In this document: positions 1 to 7,963 of the stretch, one piece after another | Layout: every line of letters starts with the position of its first letter | Position numbering within the stretch: the stretch's first letter is position 1 | Source: Saccharophagus sp. K07 | GTDB lineage: Bacteria; Pseudomonadota; Gammaproteobacteria; Pseudomonadales; Cellvibrionaceae | Assembly: GCF_014336955.1 (NCBI RefSeq) | Contig: NZ_QRAI01000001.1 | Coordinates: 1,414,045-1,478,044 of the forward strand | Length of the DNA: 64,000 nucleotides | Reading direction: 5' to 3' | Translations under genes and position numbers: made by a program | Notes under the pieces: model-generated | The model's database searches: none | The model's input: only the letters and a program-made list of their open reading frames with translations | Told to the model about the DNA's origin: nothing

Positions 1-818
1 ATCGTCATTCTCGCGTAGCGGGAGTCCATGTCTCCAATGTATGCGTTCTATGGATCCCCGCTGCGCGAGGATGACGGGAATAAGGTGCTGCGCTCTTCTT
101 TCGTCACTCTCGCATAGCGGGAGTCCATGCCTTCGAGTCTGCGGTTTATGGAGCCCGCTGCGCGAGGATGACGGGAATGGTTTTTTGGATTTCTGATGAG
201 GATGACGGGAATAGTTTTTGGGTTTCTGGTGGGGATGACGGGAATTAAGGTTGGCCGCACCACCCATCCTTCGTCACTCTCGCGCTGCGGGAGTCCATCT
301 CTTCGAGTCTGTGGTTTATGGATTCCCGCTACGCGAGGATGACGGGGGACTTGTCGTCTCTCTTGCGCAGCCCATCGTCTACTCCTGCCCCCTTTCTTCG
401 TCATTCTCGCGTAGCGGGAATCCATGTCTTCGAGTCTGCGGTCTATGGATCCCCGCTTCGCGAGGATGACGGGAATAGAGTTGGTACCTGTTGTGTGAGG
501 AAGACGGGATTAATGGTGGGTCCCAGTTGTGTGGGGATGACGAAGTATTGCTGCCGCTCCCGCCTCAGCGAGGATGACGGAGGAGTTGTCGTCACTCTCG
601 CGAAGCGGGAGTCCACGTCTCCGGCGTATGCGGTCTATGGATCCCCGCTGCGCGAGGATGACGGGGGAATTGTCGTCACTCTCGCTCCCTCCATCGTCTA
701 CTCCCGCCCTCTTTCATCGTCACTCTCGCGAAGCGGGAGTCCATAGCCCTCAAGCCCGCAGCACATGTGGATCCCCGCTACGCGAGGATGACGGGGTAGG
801 TGGGCGAATAGCGGGAGT
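1..818. repeat. Cluster of REPIN-like inverted-repeat elements
   Basis: At least six elements, near 3-78, 104-176, 272-348, 399-474, 590-666 and 718-797, share one plan. A left arm reads like CGTCACTCTCGCGNAGCGGG followed by AGTCCAT. A spacer of about 20 bp follows (often TCTTCGAGTCTGCGGTTT). The right arm then reads ATGGATCCCCGCTGCGCGAG followed by GATGACG. The right arm is the reverse complement of the left at 22 of 27 positions, and each arm contains its own short hairpin (CTCTCGC against GCGGGAG). Two inverted hairpin arms around a short spacer is the plan of REPIN or BIME elements. Degenerate half-copies lie at about 190-240 and 480-580. Reading frames through these copies are repeat artefacts, and I see no gene before 819. 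Confidence 0.85.
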
Positions 819-1118
819 CTATTTCTCTGCACCTATAAGTTGGGGATACAGGTCCCGCCAGCCGGGATTTTGTTGGTTGATTAAATTAATTTTTTCTTGC
901 CGGCCTAGTTTTTTAAGAATTTTTTCTCTGGCTATGGCGGAGGCCATTGTGGGGGCTTGTTCGAAATACACCAGCATTGTTACGTTGTATTTTTTGGTGA
1001 AGCCTTCAACAAGGTGTTGTTTGTGTTGCCAGATGCGTTGAATGAGGTTGCTGGTTACACCAATGTAGAGGGTTCCGTTTCTTTTGCTGGCTAGGATGTA
1101 AATGGCTGGTCGCTTCAT
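819..1118 (-). CDS. Small GIY-YIG nuclease-domain protein inside a repeat element
   Basis: This 99-residue protein is a single GIY-YIG domain, the size of the small stand-alone bacterial family. The GIY part is read as IYIL near residue 6 and the YIG part as LYIG near residue 17. The conserved Arg follows in NLIQRIWQHK, and a likely metal-binding Glu sits in AREKILKKLG. GIY-YIG enzymes cut DNA with one metal ion, but the substrate here is unknown. An AGGAAA ribosome site precedes the ATG. The gene lies exactly between a degenerate left arm (about 805-822, whose CTA supplies the stop codon) and an intact right arm (about 1141-1171) of the local repeat, so it replaces the usual 20-bp spacer. 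That suggests a gene-bearing version of the element. Domain identity is fairly sure; function in mobility is inference. Confidence 0.82.
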   Translation of the reverse strand: MKRPAIYILASKRNGTLYIGVTSNLIQRIWQHKQHLVEGFTKKYNVTMLVYFEQAPTMASAIAREKILKKLGRQEKINLINQQNPGWRDLYPQLIGAEK

Positions 1119-1135
1119 GAGATTTCCTTTCTCGT

Positions 1136-1440
1136 GGTAGTTTATGGATCCCCGCTGCGCGAGGATGACGGAGTAGTTGCGGCCGTGCTAGCCCCTTCCA
1201 CCGTCACTCTCGCGCAGCGGGAGTCTATTCTTGCACATTACCGCTCTCGCACCTCGCCCCGTCACTCTCGCCCCCTTTTCGCTACTCCCGCCCCCCTTTT
1301 TTTCGTCACTCTCGCTCCCCCTTTCTCGTCACTCTCGCTCCCCCTTTCTCGTCACTCTCGCTCCCCCCCCCTTCTCGTCACTCTCGCGAAGCGGGAGTCC
1401 ATGTCGTCGAATCTGCGGTTTGTGGATCCCCTGATGAGTC
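1136..1440. repeat. REPIN-like arms and a 23-bp microsatellite of half-arms
   Basis: The right arm that closes the nuclease-bearing element is at about 1141-1171, a left arm is at about 1201-1227, and a left arm with a degraded partner is at 1376-1437. Between them the first 12 bases of the left arm (CGTCACTCTCGC) recur with C/T-rich filler at 1304, 1327, 1350 and 1376, a period of 23, 23 and 26 bp. This looks like slippage or recombination expansion of half-elements. No gene is credible here. Confidence 0.75.
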
Positions 1441-1469
1441 ATTGCTGCCGGGTCATTGCTTCCCGAGCC

Positions 1470-1501
1470 ATAAAAAACTCCGGTTCCATTTAAGCCGCCA
1501 G
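1470..1501 (+). promoter_or_regulatory. Possible flagellar sigma (FliA) promoter of the first flagellin gene
   Basis: A TAAAAAA tract at 1471 is followed after about 16-19 bases by GCCGCCAG at 1494-1501. The flagellar sigma consensus is TAAA, 15 bases, GCCGATAA. The same arrangement (GAGCCA, an A-tract, then TTTAAGCCG) recurs upstream of the second flagellin gene. The conservation supports a promoter, but the -10 match is weak and the spacing long. Confidence 0.4.
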
Positions 1502-1576
1502 GTTCCTTGGTCGTCTTACCCTTACAGCGGGCCATTACAGCCGGCTTCACCTTAATCTCAATCAAGGAACTCTCCC

Positions 1577-2518
1577 ATGGCTCTGTCAATTCACACTAAC
1601 TATTCATCTTTGGTTACTCAGACAAATCTGAATAAAACCAATAACGCGCTCTCTACCAACCAACAACGGTTAGGTACTGGCTTTCGTATTAATTCTGCTG
1701 CGGACGACGCTGCAGGTTTGCAAATTGCCACCCGTTTGAATGCACAGTCACGCGGTATGGCGGTTGCCATCCGTAACACTGGTGACGCTATTTCTCTGCT
1801 GCAAACTGCCGAAGGTGCGTTCAACGAAATGACTGACATTCTGCAACGCATGAAGGACCTCGCCACCCAGGCTGCCAACGGCACCAACAGCCACGAAGAC
1901 CGGGTTGCCTTGCAGGCCGAGTACGATCAGTTGGGAGAAGAGTTGGGCAACATTATGGCCAACACCACTTATGCGGGTGAAAACTTGTTCCGTAGATCCG
2001 GCGCTGCCGGGACAGAGAAGTTCGGAGCTGCGGTTAGTTTTCAAATCGGTGCAACCAGCGCCGAAACGTTATCGCTGAATGTCAGCGCAAAACTGGCCTC
2101 TTTGATTGGCGCTGCAGGTACTGCCCCTGCTTGGGGTACTGGACTGATTGGTATTAGTGCCGCTTATGCAACCACCGGAACCACAGGTACAGAGCTTGCC
2201 GACAAACTGGCTGCGGACGGTTCTGTGGATACAGCTTCTGATCCAAATGGCGCCATTGATGCGATCAACAGCGTTCTTGATCTAGTCGGTGATCTGCGCG
2301 CACAGTTCGGTGCGAACATCAACCGTCTGAACCACACCGCCAATAACCTGGCGAACATGAGAGACAACACCGAAATGGCGAAAGGCCGCATCTTGGATGC
2401 TGACTTTGCCGCCGAAAGTGCCAACATGAGCAAAAACTCCATGTTGATGCAGTCTGGTATCTCCATGTTGAAACAAGCCGGCCAAATGCCCGGCATGGTG
2501 ATGTCGCTGCTGGGTTAA
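1577..2518 (+). CDS. lafA: Lateral-type flagellin, copy 1
   Basis: This 313-residue flagellin has the conserved N-terminal helices (from MALSIHTNYSSLV through the GFRINSAADDAAGLQIATRL region to about residue 140). A short variable centre spans about 140-225. The C-terminal helices (NRLNHTANNLANMRDNTEMA onward) end in the typical MSKNSMLMQSGISMLKQAG stretch. It polymerises into the filament after export by the flagellar type III system. The start ATG follows an AAGGAA ribosome site. The flanking secondary flagellar locus and the short variable domain point to lateral flagellin. It is paralogous to the gene at 3080, with nearly identical ends and a divergent middle. A strong terminator follows at once, so it is probably monocistronic and driven by the local FliA. 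Confidence 0.93.
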   Translation: MALSIHTNYSSLVTQTNLNKTNNALSTNQQRLGTGFRINSAADDAAGLQIATRLNAQSRGMAVAIRNTGDAISLLQTAEGAFNEMTDILQRMKDLATQAANGTNSHEDRVALQAEYDQLGEELGNIMANTTYAGENLFRRSGAAGTEKFGAAVSFQIGATSAETLSLNVSAKLASLIGAAGTAPAWGTGLIGISAAYATTGTTGTELADKLAADGSVDTASDPNGAIDAINSVLDLVGDLRAQFGANINRLNHTANNLANMRDNTEMAKGRILDADFAAESANMSKNSMLMQSGISMLKQAGQMPGMVMSLLG

Positions 2519-2524
2519 TTCGAC

Positions 2525-2566
2525 AGTCGTTCAGGCGCAATACCCCGCGCTTGAACGACTTTTTAT
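2525..2566 (+). terminator. Rho-independent terminator of flagellin copy 1
   Basis: AGTCGTTCAGGCGC (2525-2538) pairs with GCGCTTGAACGACT (2547-2560) with a single G-T wobble, around an 8-base loop, and is followed by a run of T. It lies seven bases after the flagellin stop codon. Confidence 0.88.
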
Positions 2567-2639
2567 TAATGGATTAAGTAATAGGTTGCGAAGGTCGCAT
2601 TTTTCCATCACTACCGCCCCGCATCCGTCCATTCCGCCT

Positions 2640-2935
2640 CACGCTTCCGTCGTCACTCTCGCGCCACCCGTCACTTCTGCCCCCGCTTTTCTATCGTCGC
2701 CCTCGCCCCCCGTCACTCTCGCATAGCGGGAGTCCATGCCTTCGAGTCTGCAGTTTATGGATCCCCGCTACGCGAGGATGACGGGAATAGTTTTTTGGGG
2801 TTTCTGGTGGGGATGACGGGAATAAGGTTTGGTGCACCCCCCTTCGTCACTCTCGCGTAGCGGGAGTCCATGTCTTCGAGTCTGCGGTTTATGGATCCCC
2901 GCTGCGCGAGGATGACGGAATCATTGCGGCCGCCC
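2640..2935. repeat. Two REPIN-like elements between the flagellin genes
   Basis: Complete elements lie at 2711-2784 and 2845-2918, with the same arms and spacer as those at the window start. Degenerate left half-arms are at about 2650-2710. The rest of the 2567-2970 gap shows no gene. The copies between two nearly identical genes could promote recombination between them. Confidence 0.82.
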
Positions 2936-2970
2936 TTGTGCTACGGCCTTGCGGGTCATTGTCTTTGCTG

Positions 2971-3004
2971 AGCCAAAAAAATTCCAGTTCGTTTAAGCCG
3001 TTAG
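2971..3004 (+). promoter_or_regulatory. Possible flagellar sigma promoter of the second flagellin gene
   Basis: GAGCCAAAAAAATTCC at about 2970 is followed by TTTAAGCCGTTAG, with GCCGTTAG at 2997-3004 close to the GCCGATAA consensus. It aligns with the block upstream of the first flagellin gene. The leader after it (AGCGGGCCATNACGGCC.., CTTCACCTTAA) is also conserved in both copies. Confidence 0.45.
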
Positions 3005-3079
3005 ATTTTTTGGTCGCCTTCTTTTTACAGCGGGCCATCACGGCCAGCTTCACCTTAAGTCCAACCAAGGAATCTTCCT

Positions 3080-4012
3080 ATGGCTCTGTCAATTCATACT
3101 AATTATTCATCTTTGGTTACTCAGACGAATCTGAATAAAACCAATAACGCGCTCTCTACCAACCAACAACGGTTAGGTACTGGCTTTCGTATTAATTCTG
3201 CTGCGGACGACGCTGCAGGCTTGCAAATCGCTACCCGTTTGAATGCACAGTCGCGCGGTATGGCAGTTGCCATGCGCAACACGGGCGATGCGGTTTCGTT
3301 GTTGCAAACCGCCGAAGGCGCATTCAACGAAATGACCGATATTCTGCAACGCATGAAAGATCTGGCTACCCAGTCAGCGAACGGAACCAACAGTACTGAC
3401 GACCGCACTGCCTTACAGAGCGAGTACGACGAGCTGGGTAAAGAATTGGCTAACATTATCAGCAACACGACCTACGCCGGTGAGCGTCTATTCGCTGCCG
3501 ATGACGGTATTGCTGCTGGCACCGGAGGTAAATTCGGTTCAACTGCAGCGGGCGTTAGCTTTCAAATTGGTGCTACCTCTGCAGAAACCCTGACGATGGA
3601 TGTCAGTACTGATCTGACCACGCTCATCGGTACGGGCGGCCTTGGCGGTATCAGCGCCATGTTTACGGCCTTAGCAGCCGATCCTGACGAGGATTTGTCG
3701 ACGGTTACGAATAATACAGAACTGAGCGCAGCCAACGCCAATAGCACTATTGATAAAATTGCCGATGTGCTCGATTTAGTTGGCAGTATGCGCGCCAAGT
3801 TCGGCGCCAACATCAATCGTTTAAACCACACCGCCAACAACCTGGCGAACATGAGAGACAACACCGAAATGGCGAAAGGCCGCATCTTGGATGCTGACTT
3901 CGCTCAAGAAAGCGCCAACATGAGCAAAAACTCCATGTTGATGCAATCCGGTATCTCCATGTTGAAACAAGCCGGTCAAATGCCTGGCATGGTTATGTCT
4001 TTACTCGGTTAA
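3080..4012 (+). CDS. lafA: Lateral-type flagellin, copy 2
   Basis: This 310-residue flagellin starts and ends like the copy at 1577. The first 60 or so residues are identical and the last 70 differ by about one residue, while about 140-230 is unrelated in detail. At the DNA level the first 185 bases have very few differences. The next stretch encodes similar protein but carries many synonymous changes, so sequence exchange at the ends is likely. An AAGGAA ribosome site precedes ATG. Two filament subunits are common in lateral systems; whether both are made together cannot be told from sequence. Confidence 0.93.
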   Translation: MALSIHTNYSSLVTQTNLNKTNNALSTNQQRLGTGFRINSAADDAAGLQIATRLNAQSRGMAVAMRNTGDAVSLLQTAEGAFNEMTDILQRMKDLATQSANGTNSTDDRTALQSEYDELGKELANIISNTTYAGERLFAADDGIAAGTGGKFGSTAAGVSFQIGATSAETLTMDVSTDLTTLIGTGGLGGISAMFTALAADPDEDLSTVTNNTELSAANANSTIDKIADVLDLVGSMRAKFGANINRLNHTANNLANMRDNTEMAKGRILDADFAQESANMSKNSMLMQSGISMLKQAGQMPGMVMSLLG

Positions 4013-4022
4013 TTAGTTCTAG

Positions 4023-4049
4023 CCCAGGCGGGTTTTATACTCGCCTGAC
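4023..4049 (+). terminator. Weak stem-loop after flagellin copy 2
   Basis: CAGGCG (4025-4030) and CGCCTG (4042-4047) can pair around a 11-base loop just after the stop codon. No good T-run follows, so termination here is only possible. Confidence 0.35.
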
Positions 4050-4185
4050 CTTACGCCTCGTTCCTGGTTTTGGTGGCGCCGGATTCATTTTTTATCGGCT
4101 GCTCCTGTCACCCGTCGGCAAGTTTATTTAAGTGCCTCCCTCCCCGACCGACTTGTTGCGTTTGGTCTATTATTCATCGGCTAGC

Positions 4186-4232
4186 GCATGCAACTAAGGC
4201 GGTTGCATGCCATAAGCTGGCACTAGACCAGC
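4186..4232 (+). promoter_or_regulatory. Inverted repeat and sigma-54-like promoter before the winged-helix regulator
   Basis: GCATGCAAC (4186-4194) and GTTGCATGC (4202-4210) form a perfect 9-bp inverted repeat. Eight bases later TGGCAC (4218-4223) is followed by GC at 4231-4232, which gives the GG-10 bases-GC spacing of sigma-54 promoters. The -24 half is perfect and the -12 half is CAGC instead of TTGC. The site is 57 bases before the ATG at 4289. LafK in this locus is a sigma-54 activator, so the inverted repeat could be an operator. The rest of 4050-4288 shows nothing convincing. Confidence 0.4.
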
Positions 4233-4288
4233 CCTTCGTTTCGGTGAAACCTATGTTTAGCAGTCAATTCTGCCAGCAGGCCCAATAA

Positions 4289-5215
4289 ATGCGGGATGAG
4301 GATCTTGCAAGCGACACATTCGCGCCGCCTCCTCGCCTGACGATTAAAACCGGGCGACCCGGATGCTATGCGCATTTCTATCCCAGTCTGTATCAACTGA
4401 CGCTGGAGACGAATGGCGTTGAAGAGAAAGTTGATCTGGGTTTTTCCGGCAGCCGCCTACTTGAACGTTTGGCGCAAGTACCGGGAGATGTGGTCGGGCG
4501 TGAAGAGTTAATGAGACACGCCTGGTCAGATCGAGTTGTGGGGCAAGGCAGTCTCAATCAGCAAATCTATACTCTGCGCCAAGTATTGGGTGATGAGCGT
4601 GAGCGTACCATTATCCAGACCCTGCCGCGCCGCGGTTATTTATTAAATCCTCAACATCTGATTACACGCCTGCCGCCCCCGGCAGATGCACAGCCTCCGG
4701 TAAAGCCCATGTCGCCCCCGGTGAATGCGCAGCCTCAGGTAATGCCCGTATTAGCCCAGGCAAATGTGCAGCCCCTGTTAGCTAACCCGTCACCGTCAGA
4801 AGAGCCTGTGCGAGCGCGGCAAGCGGGCCGCTACAGCAATTGCGGACTAGTGGTGTTGAGTCTAATGGTGTTGATAGGTGCGTTTTTGTTCAGCAACTTT
4901 GTCCGCGGCGCTACACCTAGGCCATTGCACGCTGATGTCATACACATCGGCAAGTTAATGGTTTCTTATGAGAGTCAACAACAAGCGGAGCAAGTTGAGC
5001 GGTTGAAGTCGCAAACGCAGCGGCTAACCACACGTCTTGAGCAATTGATTGATCAGCCCACGCGGTTGTTTGTGTCCTTGCGAGGCGAGTTTTACGAGTT
5101 TATATGCATGCAGGCTGAGGGGCGTGCGCGCTCGGTTGCCATCCACCAAAGCCAGCTCAACCAAGTGGCGGACGAGCAATTGCAATGGTGTGGTCCGCGA
5201 AAGGACGTCTTATGA
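4289..5215 (+). CDS. Membrane-anchored winged-helix regulator (LafZ-like, ToxR/CadC architecture)
   Basis: This 308-residue protein has an N-terminal OmpR/ToxR-type winged helix at about 45-115. Visible parts are RLLERLAQVPGDVVGREELM, then HAWSDRVVGQGSLNQQIYTL and the wing IIQTLPRRGYLL. A Pro/Ala/Gln-rich linker spans about 120-175, one transmembrane helix about 180-203 (CGLVVLSLMVLIGAFLFSNF), and a periplasmic tail with a short coiled coil (QQQAEQVERLKSQTQRL) follows. The layout is that of one-component membrane regulators, which sense in the periplasm and bind DNA in the cytoplasm. A regulator of this kind (LafZ) accompanies other secondary flagellar loci, so control of lateral flagella is inferred. 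The stop codon overlaps the ATG of the next gene (TTATGA), which indicates coupled translation. Confidence 0.78.
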   Translation: MRDEDLASDTFAPPPRLTIKTGRPGCYAHFYPSLYQLTLETNGVEEKVDLGFSGSRLLERLAQVPGDVVGREELMRHAWSDRVVGQGSLNQQIYTLRQVLGDERERTIIQTLPRRGYLLNPQHLITRLPPPADAQPPVKPMSPPVNAQPQVMPVLAQANVQPLLANPSPSEEPVRARQAGRYSNCGLVVLSLMVLIGAFLFSNFVRGATPRPLHADVIHIGKLMVSYESQQQAEQVERLKSQTQRLTTRLEQLIDQPTRLFVSLRGEFYEFICMQAEGRARSVAIHQSQLNQVADEQLQWCGPRKDVL

Positions 5216-5637
5216 ATTGGCGCTTTGCTTTATTGAGCTTGCCGATTGCCATGCTGGCATTTCAGGCGATATCGGGGCTTATGTATACCACTACTACAGC
5301 GCTTGATGGCCGCTACTTTTCCCTTGGTAAAGTGCAGCTCAAGGATGGAAAAATGATTGATGTCAGTCACAGTTTGCGTGTGGTTGACGGGCGTTTTTAC
5401 GCAGTAACGCGTAAGGGCGACGCAATTATGGAAACCTCGGGCGTGGCGGAGCACCGCATCCCGGATAAATATCGTTTGCGGGTTGAAAAAGGTGAGGTGC
5501 GCAGTTTAGGCGGTCTCGCCAGCGATGAATTGATATTTGATTTACTTTACGCCCAGAACGAAGGCTCGGTGATTAATCTGGAAAAGATGGATACATGCCT
5601 TTATGGCAAGGAAACCCACCAAGTCTTTTGTCCATAG
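5212..5637 (+). CDS. Small membrane-anchored partner of the winged-helix regulator (unknown function)
   Basis: This 141-residue protein has an N-terminal membrane segment (about 4-23) and then a periplasmic part rich in predicted beta strands, with two late cysteines (TCLYGKETHQVFC). I recognise no family. The ATG at 5212 overlaps the stop of the upstream regulator, so the two are made together. The arrangement recalls ToxR/ToxS and similar pairs in which a small periplasmic protein tunes a membrane winged-helix factor. That parallel is inference from layout alone. Confidence 0.65.
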   Translation: MNWRFALLSLPIAMLAFQAISGLMYTTTTALDGRYFSLGKVQLKDGKMIDVSHSLRVVDGRFYAVTRKGDAIMETSGVAEHRIPDKYRLRVEKGEVRSLGGLASDELIFDLLYAQNEGSVINLEKMDTCLYGKETHQVFCP

Positions 5638-5690
5638 CGGATTCTGTAACCGCAAAATCGCTGATACGACACCCCGCATAACCTGTTATT

Positions 5691-6106
5691 CGTCATCCTC
5701 GCGCAGCGGGGATCCATAATACTGCGGGGGTGAGGACTATGGACTCCCGCTACGCGAGAGTGACGGTGGGAGGAATCCTATACGTCCTCCTCACGCAGTG
5801 GAGATCCACAATGTTGCGGGGTTCGAGGGTTTGACTTCCCGCTATGAGAATACCTTTGCCCCGTCATCCTCGCGCAGCGGGGATCCACAATGCAGCGGGG
5901 TTTGAGGGTCATGGACTCCCGCTACGCGAGAGTGACGGTGGGAGGAATCCTATACGTCCTCCTCACGCAGTGGAGATCCACGATGGTGCGGGGTTCGAGG
6001 GTTTGACTTCCCGCTATGCGAATACCTTTGCCCAGTCATCCTCGCGCAGCGGGGATCCACAACCACAGACTCGAATTTATGAACTCCCTCTGCGCTAGAG
6101 TGACGG
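5691..6106. repeat. REPIN-like elements in a 171-bp tandem duplication
   Basis: Elements here lie in the opposite orientation to those upstream (the arm CGTCATCCTCGCGCAGCGGG comes first). A unit made of one normal element plus one diverged element (arm GTCCTCCTCACGCAGTGGAG) starts at 5691, repeats at 5862, and begins a third time at 6034, a period of 171-172 bp. No gene is credible between 5638 and 6126. Confidence 0.8.
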
Positions 6107-6126
6107 CCTGAAGATGGGAGTGGTGA

Positions 6127-6996
6127 TCAAGTACCAACGGGGCTTACCAGTTCGGCGCCTTTGGCGGAATAATCGGCGCGCAGCTGGCCGTCGCCGAACA
6201 ACTCCCGATACAAACCTTCGGCCTGCAGGGTCAGTAAAAGAATCTCTATGCGGCGGTTGGCACCGTCTTCCGGTGCATCGGGCAACAGCGGCATGCCATC
6301 TGCCTGCGCGGTGACTTGTAACACGGCGCGCGCGGGTAAACCGGCGGCGACCATGACGTTGCGCGCACGCAGGGCACGATCACCGGACAGGTTCCAGTTG
6401 TTGTAGCGTGCGTCGCCAGGATAGGGAACAGCATCCGTATGGCCGCTGATAATGATCTTGTTATCCACCTGTGCTATGACCCCAGCCAGGCGTGTTAGCA
6501 ACACCTCAAAATACTTATTCAACTGCGCGCTGCCGCGCTCAAACATAAACCGCTGCTGATCATCTTTAATCAGAATACGTAATCCCTGAGGGACAACTTG
6601 CACTTCCAGGTTGGCTTCGGCATCCAACTGGAGAGACAGGGTTTTTATCAGGGTCGCCAGATCCTGCAATTCCGGGACGCGAGGATCGCTTGGCTTCTGG
6701 CGCTCGACACGCGGGTTGGGCAAGCCTTCAAAATCCAGCGGCCGACGGTTGGTGCCATCAAAAACACCGGCCCCGCCGTCGACCAACGGATTGCTTTCTT
6801 GATCGGCGGCTACGGTTTGCGCCCGGTTCTGCGGCGTGATTACCCACAGCACCATAAACAGCGCCATCATTGCCATGGTGAAGTCAGCAAACGCAACTTT
6901 CCAGGCGCCGCCGTGTTCGTCGCCATGGCCCTTTTTGCCACGGCGCTTGTGTATAACGACCTCACCGCCTTTGTTGCCACGCTGTGCCTGTTTCAT
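6127..6996 (-). CDS. motB: Flagellar stator protein MotB (lateral, LafU-type)
   Basis: This 289-residue protein has a basic cytoplasmic N-terminus, then one transmembrane helix carrying the proton-binding Asp in AFADFTMAMMALFMVLWVI (about 35-53). An OmpA-like peptidoglycan-binding domain follows at about 145-260 (ISGHTDAVPY, NWNLSGDRALRARNVM, NRRIEILL). It anchors the stator to the wall and, with MotA, drives rotation. The ADF-MTAM-like helix resembles proton-type MotB rather than the sodium-type PomB. Its ATG overlaps the motA stop by four bases, and it is the last gene of the fliD-to-motB unit. Confidence 0.94.
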   Translation of the reverse strand: MKQAQRGNKGGEVVIHKRRGKKGHGDEHGGAWKVAFADFTMAMMALFMVLWVITPQNRAQTVAADQESNPLVDGGAGVFDGTNRRPLDFEGLPNPRVERQKPSDPRVPELQDLATLIKTLSLQLDAEANLEVQVVPQGLRILIKDDQQRFMFERGSAQLNKYFEVLLTRLAGVIAQVDNKIIISGHTDAVPYPGDARYNNWNLSGDRALRARNVMVAAGLPARAVLQVTAQADGMPLLPDAPEDGANRRIEILLLTLQAEGLYRELFGDGQLRADYSAKGAELVSPVGT

Positions 6997-7865
6997 GCAG
7001 CGTCCCTTTCTTCCTCATAACGATTCACCCAGGTTTCCAGCATGCGGAATGCGGGTTTCACGTCTTGCTCAATCAGTTTGCGACCGGCGTCCACCGCCAG
7101 CAATGTCGGTTTACCGGCGAGGTGTGCAACCAGCGTAGTACGCACACATTCAAGCGCGGAGAGTTCGGTTTTTACCCGTTGACTCATGGCATTGCTCAAA
7201 GGCTCCATCACGCAATAGCAACAGAAAATACCGATGAAGGTGCCCACCAGCGCGGCAGCAACGTGGGTGCCGATTTCTGCCACCGAGCCATCGATGTTAC
7301 CCATGGTGATCACGATACCCATAATGGCAGCGAGGATGCCGAAACCGGGCATGGCTTCGCCGATTTTGTAGAGCGAACGTGCGGGCTGTAACAGCGTGTG
7401 TTCCATAGCTTCCAGTTCCTGCTCGAGGAAACCTTCAAGTTCATGGGCGCTGATTTTCCCCATCGCCATAAGGCGGAAGTTGTCGGCAATAAATGCCATG
7501 AGATTGCGTTCCTGGCGAATTAGCGGGTATTTGGCGAACAACTCGCTTTGCTCCGGTTCTTCGATATGGGCATCCAGCGCTTTAAGACCGCCCTCTTCCA
7601 CCATCTCCAACAATTCATACAACAGCATCAAGAGCTGGCGCTGGAACTCCTCGCCGCGGCGTTTGAAGATAAAAATACCTTTGATTTGTGAGCACATTTC
7701 CCACACCACTTCTTTGGGATTACCCACCACCAGGCTGCCTAAGCCGGCGCCAATCACGATCAGCATTTCGGAGGGCTGCCACAGAACGCTCAAATCACCA
7801 TTGGCCAGGAGGTAGCCACCCAGTACACAGCAAATAATGATTAATCCACCGAATAGTTTTTGCAC
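6993..7865 (-). CDS. motA: Flagellar stator protein MotA (lateral, LafT-type)
   Basis: This 290-residue protein has four expected membrane segments: about 5-23 and 33-50, then a pair at about 170-195 and 200-225 around PGFGILAAIMGIVITMGNID. The large cytoplasmic loop between them contacts FliG. With MotB it forms the proton-conducting stator. The family length is about 280-295. It sits 98 bp downstream of fliA, a gap that could hold its own promoter, though I see no clear one. Confidence 0.94.
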   Translation of the reverse strand: MQKLFGGLIIICCVLGGYLLANGDLSVLWQPSEMLIVIGAGLGSLVVGNPKEVVWEMCSQIKGIFIFKRRGEEFQRQLLMLLYELLEMVEEGGLKALDAHIEEPEQSELFAKYPLIRQERNLMAFIADNFRLMAMGKISAHELEGFLEQELEAMEHTLLQPARSLYKIGEAMPGFGILAAIMGIVITMGNIDGSVAEIGTHVAAALVGTFIGIFCCYCVMEPLSNAMSQRVKTELSALECVRTTLVAHLAGKPTLLAVDAGRKLIEQDVKPAFRMLETWVNRYEEERDAA

Positions 7866-7963
7866 AATTTTGCTCTCGTTTGGTTAATTCTCGATGCCGC
7901 ATCCGCATCATGGAAAATCGGCTTTTGCTCGCGTCTCCGTAATCCCACAGAGATGTGAAAATC

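Noticed and set aside
251..1434. Plus-strand frames of 67-155 codons between and over the repeats
   Set aside because: They translate the inverted repeats and the opposite strand of the nuclease gene; no ribosome sites or family features.
4070..4288. 72-codon frame before the winged-helix regulator
   Set aside because: It runs over the palindrome and promoter-like sequence and shows no protein-like composition.
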